10,877 nt of DNA from Candidatus Omnitrophota bacterium. Lineage in GTDB: Bacteria; Omnitrophota; Gorgyraeia; Gygaellales; Profunditerraquicolaceae. The notes beneath the pieces are model-generated. The model was not told the origin of the DNA. It made no database searches and saw nothing but the letters and a program-made list of their open reading frames with translations. Shown in pieces: positions 1 through 6,196 of the stretch; positions within the stretch are counted from its first letter, which is position 1, and the number at the start of each line of letters is the position of its first letter. Location: assembly GCA_028687205.1 (NCBI GenBank), contig JAQUAP010000047.1, positions 1-10,877 of the forward strand. Direction: 5' to 3'. A program made the translations under genes and the position numbers.

Positions 1-1
1 C

Positions 2-151
2 CATTTGGGAGATACGTATTTTAAATTAAAAGAGACAGACAAGGCAAGGCTCAATTGGCAGAAGTCTTTACAGCTTGATCCAAAGCAGGAAAAGGTTAAA
101 AAGAAATTAGAAGGTTTAGATAAAAATGCCGGCAGCGCAAAATCAAATTAA
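2..151 (+). CDS. C-terminal end of a TPR-repeat protein (partial)
   Basis: This is an open frame entering from the left edge and ending at a TAA (149-151), leaving 49 visible residues. The first part reads HLGDTYFKLKETDKA and continues to WQKSLQLDP. This fits the tetratricopeptide-repeat pattern: a G-x-x-Y/F helix A, an A-x-x-x-W/Y-x-x-A/S-L helix B, then an L-x-P turn. A lysine-rich helix and a short polar tail follow, so this is the last repeat and the end of a helical repeat protein. TPR domains mediate protein-protein contacts; the specific role cannot be told from this fragment. It overlaps the transketolase N-subunit start by 26 bases in a different frame, which suggests cotranscription. 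The left end is cut by the window. Confidence 0.75.
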   Translation, partial: HLGDTYFKLKETDKARLNWQKSLQLDPKQEKVKKKLEGLDKNAGSAKSN

Positions 152-947
152 GGAATTAGAAGTAAAAGCCAAGCTCATCAGGCGCCTGATTATTCAGATG
201 ATTGCCAAGGCTGGCTCAGGCCACCCCGGAGGAAGCCTCTCCGCGACAGACCTCATCACCGTTTTATTCTTTTCCGTATTAAAATACGACCCGAAAAATC
301 CCAAGTGGCCTGAACGGGACAGGTTCCATATGTCTAAAGGCCACTGCTGCCCGCTCTGGTACGCGCTTCTAGCGGAAGCGGGTTATTTCCCGAAAGATAA
401 ACTGATGACCCTGCGCCAGCTCGGCTCTTTATTGCAGGGCCATCCGGACAAGCGCACCCCGGGCGTTGAGGTTTCTTCGGGTTCGCTCGGGCAGGGCCTT
501 TCCGTGGCCTTAGGGATGAGCCTGGCAGCTAAGGTAGATAAAAAAGATTACCGTATTTATGTCTTGCTTGGCGACGGAGAAATACAGGAAGGCAATATCT
601 GGGAAGCGGCAATGGCTGCCAGCCACTACAAGTGTTCTAATATCTGTGCCATCCTGGATTATAACGGCTTCCAGATCGACGGAGCAGTGAAGGATATAAT
701 GAGTTTAGAGCCGCTCGCCGACAAATGGAAGGCTTTTGGTTGGCATACGATTACGATTAACGGCCACGATATCCAGCAGATCCTGGATGCCTATGCCGAG
801 GCTAAGACAATCAAAGATAAGCCGGTGATTATTATTGCCCGCACCGTAAAAGGCAAAGGCGTGTCTTTTATGGAGAACACGGTAGATTTTCATGGCCGCG
901 CTCCCACAAAAGATGAAACAGAGAAAGCGCTGAAAGAATTAGAATAG
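126..947 (+). CDS. tktN: Transketolase, N-terminal (TPP pyrophosphate-binding) subunit
   Basis: This gene encodes the N-terminal half of a two-gene transketolase, 273 residues. Together with the next gene it would transfer two-carbon ketol units between sugar phosphates in the non-oxidative pentose phosphate pathway, using thiamine diphosphate (TPP) and Mg2+ in the cytoplasm. Visible signatures are SGHPGGS (residues 31-37), KGH (71-73), SGSLGQG (118-124) and the TPP motif starting GDGE (149-152), which ends near DYN (178-180). The tail, with HGRAP at 256-260 and a KALKELE end, is typical of stand-alone N-subunits, so this is not a truncation. ATG 126 is preceded by a GAAGG-like ribosome site about 11 bases upstream and overlaps the TPR gene. 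A shared architecture with DXS and other TPP enzymes exists, but the partner gene supports transketolase. Confidence 0.93.
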   Translation: MPAAQNQIKELEVKAKLIRRLIIQMIAKAGSGHPGGSLSATDLITVLFFSVLKYDPKNPKWPERDRFHMSKGHCCPLWYALLAEAGYFPKDKLMTLRQLGSLLQGHPDKRTPGVEVSSGSLGQGLSVALGMSLAAKVDKKDYRIYVLLGDGEIQEGNIWEAAMAASHYKCSNICAILDYNGFQIDGAVKDIMSLEPLADKWKAFGWHTITINGHDIQQILDAYAEAKTIKDKPVIIIARTVKGKGVSFMENTVDFHGRAPTKDETEKALKELE

Positions 948-948
948 C

Positions 949-1884
949 ATGGAAGCTTTATATCAACGCGATATTTACGGCAAGACCTTAGTTGAGCTGG
1001 GTAAGCAGAATAAGGATATTGTCGTCCTGGATGCTGACCTTTCCAGCTCTACGCGCACAGGATTGTTTGCCAGGGAATTTCCCAACAGGTTTTTTAATTT
1101 CGGAGTAGCAGAGCAGAATATGATGGCTACGGCTGCCGGCCTGGCCAGTTGCGGCAAGACCGTATTTGTTTCTACATTTGCTATTTTTGCTTCCGGACGC
1201 GCCTGGGACCAGGTGCGCAATTCCATTTGTTACAGCAATCTTAATGTGAAGATCGTTGCCACGCACGCCGGCATCTCCGTCGGCCCTGACGGTGCTTCGC
1301 ACCAGGCTCTGGAAGATATCGCCCTGATGCGGGTTATCCCGAATATTAATATTCTTGTCCCTTGCGACGCTCCGCAGACAGCTGAGGCAGTCGCCTGCGC
1401 TGCCCAAACCCCCGGGCCGTTTTACATCCGCCTGGGCAGGCCAAAGGTGCCGACAATAGAAAATAAAGGTAAATTTGAATTAGGCAAGGCCCAGGTTTTA
1501 ACCGAGGGTGATGATATTGCCATTGTCGCCTGCGGGATTATGGTTGCCGAGGCCCTGGTTGCCGTCGGTAACTTAGCTAAGCAGGGAGTTAAAGCGCGCC
1601 TGATTAATGTGCATAGTTTAAGGCCGTTAGATACACAGGCGATACTTAAAGCCGCAAAAGAGACCCGCGGGATAATCGTCTGCGAAGAGCATAACATTAT
1701 AGGGGGCCTGGCTTCCAGTATTGATGAAATAGTAGCGGAGAATAACCCCACGCGGGTAATGCGCATCGGCATAAGAAACCGGTTCGGTCAGTCAGGAGAG
1801 CCGGCTGAGCTTTTGAAGGAATATAACCTTACCAGTTCAGATATAGAAAAAGCCGCTTTAACCTGTTTTGCTAAATGTAAGTAA
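949..1884 (+). CDS. tktC: Transketolase, C-terminal (pyrimidine-binding) subunit
   Basis: This is the 311-residue partner of the preceding gene. The pyrimidine-binding domain spans roughly residues 5-170 and the C-terminal transketolase domain roughly 180-305. The FNFGVAEQNM segment (49-58) carries the glutamate (Glu55) expected to activate the TPP aminopyrimidine ring. DGASHQ (114-119) and the phosphate-side segment EEHNIIGG (246-253) are also characteristic of the family. The start ATG lies one base after the tktN stop (TAGCATG), with only a weak ribosome site, so translational coupling is likely and would favour equal subunit amounts. The 3' end overlaps the annotated ispE start. A sequencing frameshift of a fused transketolase is unlikely, because both polypeptides have family-typical termini. 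Confidence 0.93.
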   Translation: MEALYQRDIYGKTLVELGKQNKDIVVLDADLSSSTRTGLFAREFPNRFFNFGVAEQNMMATAAGLASCGKTVFVSTFAIFASGRAWDQVRNSICYSNLNVKIVATHAGISVGPDGASHQALEDIALMRVIPNINILVPCDAPQTAEAVACAAQTPGPFYIRLGRPKVPTIENKGKFELGKAQVLTEGDDIAIVACGIMVAEALVAVGNLAKQGVKARLINVHSLRPLDTQAILKAAKETRGIIVCEEHNIIGGLASSIDEIVAENNPTRVMRIGIRNRFGQSGEPAELLKEYNLTSSDIEKAALTCFAKCK

Positions 1885-2752
1885 ATTGCTTATCCACTCC
1901 TTTGCCAAATTAAACCTGGCCCTTGCAATTATCAATAAACGCCCCGATAATTACCATAACCTCAACACCCTTTTTGAAAGAATAAGCCTCGGCGATAAAA
2001 TAATCCTAAAAACCCGACGGGATAAACTGATTAAAATTCACTGTTCTGCTCAAGGCGTGCCCCGGGATAAAGCTAATCTTTGCTGGCAGGCGGCAAGACT
2101 ATTACAGGATAAATTCGGGATAGAAAAAGGCCTGGATATTAAAATAATTAAACGCATCCCTGTCGCAGCGGGCTTAGGCGGCGGCTCAAGCAATGCCGCG
2201 AGCGTATTGTTGGCCTTAAATAAACTCTGGAAGTTAAAGCTCAGTAAATCCAGGCTGGCTGCGCTGGGCGTTCAGTTAGGCAGCGACGTGCCTTTTTTTA
2301 TTTATAATGCGCCTTTTGCGCAAGGGCAGGGCCGCGGAGAGAAGATCCGCCCTTTAGACAAGCTGCATAAAGTTAAGCTCTGGCATATCCTGGTTACGCC
2401 TAAAATACATGTTTCTACTCCCCTCGTATATAAGGAATTTGACGCCTTTTCTGGGTTGACAAAACCCGCCTCCAATGTTAAAATAATAATCTCAAAATTG
2501 GCTAAAAAGAATCCCCTTTTTAAGCCTGGTCTCTTATTTAATAGCTTAGAACCTGTTACTTTAAAGCTATATCCTGAAGTAGGGCGGATTAAAGCAAAGC
2601 TCAAGCGCCTGGGGTTAAGGAATAACCTGATGTCCGGGAGCGGCGGAGCGGTTTTTGCCATTGTCGCTTCAAAGGAGGAAGCTGTGAGAGTAGCCAGGAG
2701 GCTTAAAAAGGAGCAGGCCACTTGGCGCGCATTCGCGGTAAGCACAATTTAG
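1868..2752 (+). CDS. ispE: 4-diphosphocytidyl-2-C-methyl-D-erythritol kinase
   Basis: IspE is a GHMP-superfamily kinase that phosphorylates CDP-methylerythritol in the MEP pathway to isopentenyl diphosphate. The N-terminal segment has the FAKLNL motif, with Lys14 as the likely catalytic lysine. The ATP-binding motif PVAAGLGGGSSNAAS lies at residues 98-112, GSDVPFF contains the active-site Asp140, and the third GHMP motif SGSGGAVFA lies near the C-terminus. The length, about 288-294 residues, is normal. The start is uncertain. The longest frame begins at TTG 1868 inside tktC (17-base overlap); a second TTG at 1886 gives MLIHSFAKLNL, matching the usual short N-terminus better. No ATG or strong ribosome site favours either, so translation is probably coupled to tktC termination. 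Confidence 0.93.
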   Translation: MLNVSKLLIHSFAKLNLALAIINKRPDNYHNLNTLFERISLGDKIILKTRRDKLIKIHCSAQGVPRDKANLCWQAARLLQDKFGIEKGLDIKIIKRIPVAAGLGGGSSNAASVLLALNKLWKLKLSKSRLAALGVQLGSDVPFFIYNAPFAQGQGRGEKIRPLDKLHKVKLWHILVTPKIHVSTPLVYKEFDAFSGLTKPASNVKIIISKLAKKNPLFKPGLLFNSLEPVTLKLYPEVGRIKAKLKRLGLRNNLMSGSGGAVFAIVASKEEAVRVARRLKKEQATWRAFAVSTI

Positions 2753-2764
2753 AGGAGAGCAGCC

Positions 2765-2770
2765 AGGAGG
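2765..2770 (+). promoter_or_regulatory. Strong Shine-Dalgarno of spoVG
   Basis: A perfect AGGAGG lies six bases before the spoVG ATG at 2777. It is the best ribosome binding site in the window, in contrast to weak or absent sites at ispE, glmU and dnaB. This suggests that the SpoVG-like protein is made at a relatively high rate from the shared transcript. Confidence 0.8.
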
Positions 2771-2776
2771 GTCAAG

Positions 2777-3169
2777 ATGGAGATAACGGAAGCCAAGGTA
2801 GCCCTGAGGGATTCACCGGATAAAAAGCTTAAGGCATATGCCACGGTAACTTTTGACAATGCCTTCGTGGTCAGGAATATAAAAGTAATCGAAGGGACAA
2901 ACGGTTTATTTATCGCCATGCCTTCAAGGAAGGTAAAGCAGCCCTGTCCCAAGTGCGGTTTTAAGAACGAACTGCGCAGTAAATATTGTAATCAGTGCGC
3001 TGCGGCATTACCACAAAGCGCTAAGCCCGCTGAAGGAGAGGAAAGTTCTTCGGCTCAATTGGAACACAAGGATATTGCTCACCCTATAACCCAGAATTTT
3101 AGGGAATATTTGCAGAAAACAATCCTGCAGGCCTACGAGCAGGAGAAAGCAAAAGGGACGGCGGCATAG
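2777..3169 (+). CDS. spoVG: SpoVG-family nucleic-acid-binding regulator with inserted zinc ribbon
   Basis: The 130-residue protein matches the SpoVG family in two blocks. Residues 1-52 contain the core beta region, including the FVVRNIKVI and NGLFIAMPSRK motifs. Residues 97-121 contain HKDIAHPIT and the C-terminal helix. In Bacillus SpoVG these blocks are separated by only a few residues. Here about 44 residues (53-96) intervene, carrying CPKC (57-60) and CNQC (71-74), a C-x2-C-x10-C-x2-C zinc-ribbon signature, followed by a flexible Ser/Glu-rich stretch. Known SpoVG proteins are small DNA/RNA-binding regulators; the ribbon is inferred to add zinc-dependent structure or binding. The gene sits 24 bases after ispE and just upstream of tRNA-Gln and glmU, the classic spoVG-glmU neighbourhood. 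Both halves stay in frame with no internal stop, so this looks like a genuine domain insertion. The actual target is unknown. Confidence 0.9.
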   Translation: MEITEAKVALRDSPDKKLKAYATVTFDNAFVVRNIKVIEGTNGLFIAMPSRKVKQPCPKCGFKNELRSKYCNQCAAALPQSAKPAEGEESSSAQLEHKDIAHPITQNFREYLQKTILQAYEQEKAKGTAA

Positions 3170-3182
3170 CTTTACACTGACT

Positions 3183-3253
3183 TGGGATGTCGTCCAATGG
3201 TAGGACTCGGGAATTTGGATCCCGCTATCATGGTTCGAATCCATGCGTCCCAG
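3183..3253 (+). tRNA. tRNA-Gln (anticodon UUG)
   Basis: A complete cloverleaf can be folded. The acceptor stem is TGGGATG/CGTCCCA (3183-3189 with 3246-3252, including one T-G pair) with discriminator G3253. The D stem is GTCC/GGAC, the anticodon stem CGGGA/TCCCG, and the seven-base loop ATTTGGA carries anticodon TTG at 3215-3217. The T arm is CATGG/CCATG around TTCGAAT. The U1-A72 first pair is characteristic of glutamine tRNAs. The 3' CCA is not encoded (CTT follows), so a CCA-adding enzyme is required. The gene lies 13 bases after spoVG and 11 before glmU on the same strand, so it is probably cut out of the operon transcript. Confidence 0.95.
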
Positions 3254-3264
3254 CTTAAAAGATT

Positions 3265-4518
3265 ATGCATAAAAATATCGCGGTAATAATTCTGGCGGCA
3301 GGTAAAGGCGAAAGGATGAAGTCCAGTCTCCCTAAGGTCATGCATAATATATGCGGCCAGCCCATGCTCGCCTATGTCCTTAGCCTTACGCGTACTTTAA
3401 AACCTAAAAAAACAGTCATCGTTTTAGGCCATCAATACGAAGCGATTCAAAATAAGCTTCCCGCGGAGATTACCGCCGTCAGGCAAAGAAAGCTGCTGGG
3501 CACAGCCGATGCGGTTAGAGAGGCCTTGTTTAAGCTTAAAGGTTTTAAGGGTACGGTTTTAGTGCTTTACGCCGATACGCCATTACTCAAGAAGGAGAGT
3601 GTGGATAAGCTCCTGGAGTACCACACTGAGAATAAGCTGGACGCGACGCTACTGACTGCCCGGATGAACAAGCCTAAAGGTTACGGCAGGATCGTGCGCG
3701 ATAAATATTCCAGCATCTCCGCGATAGTCGAAGAGAAAGACGCGGATGACTTTGAAAAGGAGATTAAAGAAATCAATACCGGCATTATTTGTTTTAATAA
3801 ATCCAGCCTGGAAGCTGCCTTAAAGAAAGTCCGGCCGGATAACCGTAAAAAAGAGTACTACCTTACCGATACCATAAAAATACTTTATAAGAACGGCAAG
3901 CTGGTTGATGGAGTTAAGATCAACGATATCCATGAGGCCATCGGCGTAAACTCGCGGCTGGAATTAGCCAGGGCCAACCTGGTTATGCAGCAGCGCATTA
4001 ACGAGAAGTTTATGCGTAGCGGCGTCACTATAGCGGATACCTATTCTACCTTTATAAGCTACGGCACCAGGATCGGCCGGGATACGCTGATTTATCCCTT
4101 TACAGTTATCGAAAGGGATGTTAGAATTGGAAAACGTTGTTTTATCGGGCCTTTCGCCCACCTAAGGGAAGGCACGCGCGTCGCGGATGATGTAACCGTG
4201 GGCAATTTTACCGAAACTACCCGCGCGCGCATCGGCGCCAAGACCTTAATCAAACATTTCTCTTATATCGGAGACGCTGCCGTAGGCGCCAGGGTCAACA
4301 TCGGCGCAGGCACGGTCACCGCGAATTTTGACGGCCGCTCTAAACACACCACAGTCATTAAAGACCGCGCGTTGATTGGTTCGGATACGGTCCTGGTCGC
4401 TCCGGTTAAAGTCGGCAGGGGCGCGCTGACCGGAGCCGGTTCGGTAATTATAAAAAATATTCCGGATAATAAGAAAGCCGTGGGCGTTCCGGCGAGAATC
4501 TTAAAAGGAAAGAGGTAG
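3265..4518 (+). CDS. glmU: Bifunctional GlmU: GlcNAc-1-P uridylyltransferase / GlcN-1-P acetyltransferase
   Basis: GlmU makes UDP-GlcNAc for peptidoglycan and lipopolysaccharide: it acetylates glucosamine 1-phosphate with acetyl-CoA, then transfers UMP from UTP. The N-terminal pyrophosphorylase domain (about residues 1-230) shows AAGKGERMKS (11-20), LGTADAV, YADTPL with likely metal ligand Asp104, and GVN with Asn229. A left-handed beta-helix of hexapeptide repeats follows from about 250. In it, His331 (KHFSYIGD) aligns with the E. coli acetyltransferase base His363, and TANFDG and Lys360 match the acetyl-acceptor site. At 417 residues it is shorter than the ~456 usual; the C-terminal tail ends soon after the helix. 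The position of E. coli Lys351 is Thr318. ATG 3265 has no clear Shine-Dalgarno and sits just behind the tRNA. Confidence 0.93.
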   Translation: MHKNIAVIILAAGKGERMKSSLPKVMHNICGQPMLAYVLSLTRTLKPKKTVIVLGHQYEAIQNKLPAEITAVRQRKLLGTADAVREALFKLKGFKGTVLVLYADTPLLKKESVDKLLEYHTENKLDATLLTARMNKPKGYGRIVRDKYSSISAIVEEKDADDFEKEIKEINTGIICFNKSSLEAALKKVRPDNRKKEYYLTDTIKILYKNGKLVDGVKINDIHEAIGVNSRLELARANLVMQQRINEKFMRSGVTIADTYSTFISYGTRIGRDTLIYPFTVIERDVRIGKRCFIGPFAHLREGTRVADDVTVGNFTETTRARIGAKTLIKHFSYIGDAAVGARVNIGAGTVTANFDGRSKHTTVIKDRALIGSDTVLVAPVKVGRGALTGAGSVIIKNIPDNKKAVGVPARILKGKR

Positions 4519-4520
4519 CT

Positions 4521-5456
4521 ATGGATAAGCTGGCGATATTTAGCGGCAACGCGCACCCTGAGTTAGCGCAGGATATCTGTAAATATCTTAAGGTCAAGCT
4601 GTCGGACGCGCTGGTGACCAGGTTCAGCGAGGGAGAGATCCGCGTCAAAATCAATGAAAATATCCGCGGTAAAGACGTATTCGTCGTCCAGCCGACCTGC
4701 CCTCCGGCCAATGAGAACCTGATGGAGCTTTTGATTATGATGGATGCGATGAGAAGGTCATCCGCCGAGCGTATAACCGCGGTCATCCCCTATTTTGGTT
4801 ATGCCAGGCAGGACAGGAAGGACCAGCCGCGCGTGCCGATTACGGCAAAATTAGTCGCTAATCTCCTGACTACCGCCGGCGCCAGCCGCATCCTGACCAT
4901 AGATTTACACGCCGGGCAGATCCAGGGATTTTTTGATATACCGGTAGACCATCTTTTTTCCATCGGCGTCTTCATAGATTATTTCGACCAGAAAATCAAA
5001 GACCTGGTCGTGGTTTCTCCCGACGTTGGCGGCATAAAAATGGCCAGGGCTTACGCCAAGAGGCTGGGCGTGCCGTTGGCGATTATCGATAAGCGTCGCG
5101 AATCTCCGGAGAAGACCGAGGCAATGCATATTTTAGGCGAGGTTGAAGGCAAGAACGCGATTATCGTGGATGACTTGATTGCTACCGGCAGTTCCCTCTT
5201 TGAAGGCGTAGAGGCGTTAAAGAAAGCCGGGGCAAAGAATATCTACGCGGCGATTGCCCACGGCGTTTTATCCGGACCGGCAATAGAGCGTCTGGATAAA
5301 TGCGTGAATTTAAAAGAACTGGTGATAACCGACAGTATCCCGCTGGATAAAAACAAGGTCCACCCGCGGATCAAGGTTTTAAACGTGGCAAATCTTTTAG
5401 GCGAGGCAATCAAAAGGATACATAACGAAGAATCAGTCAGTTCATTGTTTGACTAA
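4521..5456 (+). CDS. prs: Ribose-phosphate pyrophosphokinase (PRPP synthetase)
   Basis: Prs transfers pyrophosphate from ATP to ribose 5-phosphate, giving PRPP for purine, pyrimidine, histidine and NAD synthesis. At 311 residues it is full length for the class I bacterial enzyme. Visible motifs are RFSEGE (34-39), the ATP-site segment PYFGYARQDRKD (90-101), the signature DLHAGQIQGFFDIPVD (128-143) with His130, the flexible-loop DKRR (190-193), and the PRPP/ribose-phosphate loop VDDLIATGSS (216-225). That loop has Ala221 where many bacterial enzymes have Asp. The C-terminal SVSSLF is typical. A purine-rich ribosome site (AGAGG, 4511-4515) overlaps the glmU stop and lies five bases from the ATG. 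Transketolase encoded upstream can supply the substrate. Confidence 0.96.
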   Translation: MDKLAIFSGNAHPELAQDICKYLKVKLSDALVTRFSEGEIRVKINENIRGKDVFVVQPTCPPANENLMELLIMMDAMRRSSAERITAVIPYFGYARQDRKDQPRVPITAKLVANLLTTAGASRILTIDLHAGQIQGFFDIPVDHLFSIGVFIDYFDQKIKDLVVVSPDVGGIKMARAYAKRLGVPLAIIDKRRESPEKTEAMHILGEVEGKNAIIVDDLIATGSSLFEGVEALKKAGAKNIYAAIAHGVLSGPAIERLDKCVNLKELVITDSIPLDKNKVHPRIKVLNVANLLGEAIKRIHNEESVSSLFD

Positions 5457-5473
5457 AGGAGAAAAAGTTTAAA

Positions 5474-6196
5474 ATGGAAGAGCTATTTTTGGATGCAGAG
5501 ATAAGGGAGGAAACAGGCAGGGGTAAAGTCAAGGCCTTAAAGGATAAGGGCTTTATTCCGGCAGTAGTTTATGCCGAAGGTAAGTCGGCCCTGGCGCTTA
5601 AGCTTTCACACCGCCAGCTCGTGCAGCTGGTGCATCACCACAGGATTGAAGGCGTGGTGATTAATTTAAATATCAAAGAAGATAAAAAACAAAAATCGCG
5701 GCCATGCTTAATCAAGGAGATCCAGCATGACCCTGTCCACGGGGAGATCATCCACGTGGATTTTAACCAGATATCCCTGACCAAGGAGATTAAGGTTAAT
5801 ATACCCGTGGTAGCCAAGGGCGAACCTATAGGCGTCAAGCAGGAAGGCGGTTCATTGGAGCACATACTCTGGGAGATTGAAGTAGAGTGTCTTCCCACAA
5901 ACATCCCTAAGGATATTGAAATAGATGTTACCCAGCTTAAAATGGGTGAATCAATACACGTTAAAGATATTGTTGTGCCGCAGGGGGTCAAGGTCCTTAA
6001 TGACCCGGGCGCCATCGTCTTAAGCGTGGCTGCTCCGATGAAGGAAGAAGTGCCGGTTGAAGCCGTAGAGGGCGAAGCAGCGCAAGAGCCCGAAGTGATT
6101 AAAGAGAAGAAAGAAGTACCGGCTGAAGGCGAAGAAGAAACCAAGGAAGAGAAAAAAGAGGCTAAAGAACCTAAAGAGGCTAAAGAGAAGAAGTGA
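5474..6196 (+). CDS. rplY: 50S ribosomal protein L25/Ctc, long form with charged tail
   Basis: L25/Ctc binds 5S rRNA in the large ribosomal subunit. Residues 1 to about 98 form the L25 domain (RGKVKALKDKGFIPAVVY near the start and KEIQHDPVHG at 81-90). Residues about 99-188 form the C-terminal beta domain of the TL5/Ctc type. Residues 189-240 are a low-complexity tail of Glu, Lys, Pro and Ala ending in repeated KEAKEPKEAKEKK. This makes the protein longer than the minimal E. coli L25 (94 residues) and comparable with long Ctc forms. AAAGGAG at 5455-5461 is the ribosome site, rather far (12 bases) from ATG 5474. The last codons overlap the pth start in GTGA. Ctc is stress-induced in Bacillus; nothing here shows the same control. 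Confidence 0.94.
   Translation: MEELFLDAEIREETGRGKVKALKDKGFIPAVVYAEGKSALALKLSHRQLVQLVHHHRIEGVVINLNIKEDKKQKSRPCLIKEIQHDPVHGEIIHVDFNQISLTKEIKVNIPVVAKGEPIGVKQEGGSLEHILWEIEVECLPTNIPKDIEIDVTQLKMGESIHVKDIVVPQGVKVLNDPGAIVLSVAAPMKEEVPVEAVEGEAAQEPEVIKEKKEVPAEGEEETKEEKKEAKEPKEAKEKK

Noticed and set aside
940..955. Frameshift or premature stop breaking a single transketolase gene
   Set aside because: Both products have family-typical ends and starts, the second has its own ATG, and two-subunit transketolases are a known arrangement.
988..1407. Long open frame on the minus strand opposite tktC, and similar ones opposite ispE (2302-2745), rplY (5635-6144) and pth (6261-6755)
   Set aside because: Each lies fully inside a gene with clear family motifs on the plus strand, shows no recognisable domain and has skewed composition, so they are shadows.
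126..1884. A split DXS (deoxyxylulose phosphate synthase) because ispE is adjacent
   Set aside because: The motifs (SGHPGGS, KGH, GSLGQG, HGRAP end) and the two-gene split match transketolase; DXS is normally a single longer chain.
3183..3253. Reading the tRNA as tRNA-Pro (TGG) by shifting the loop one base
   Set aside because: The five-base anticodon stem and seven-base loop fix TTG as the anticodon, and the U1-A72 pair fits glutamine.
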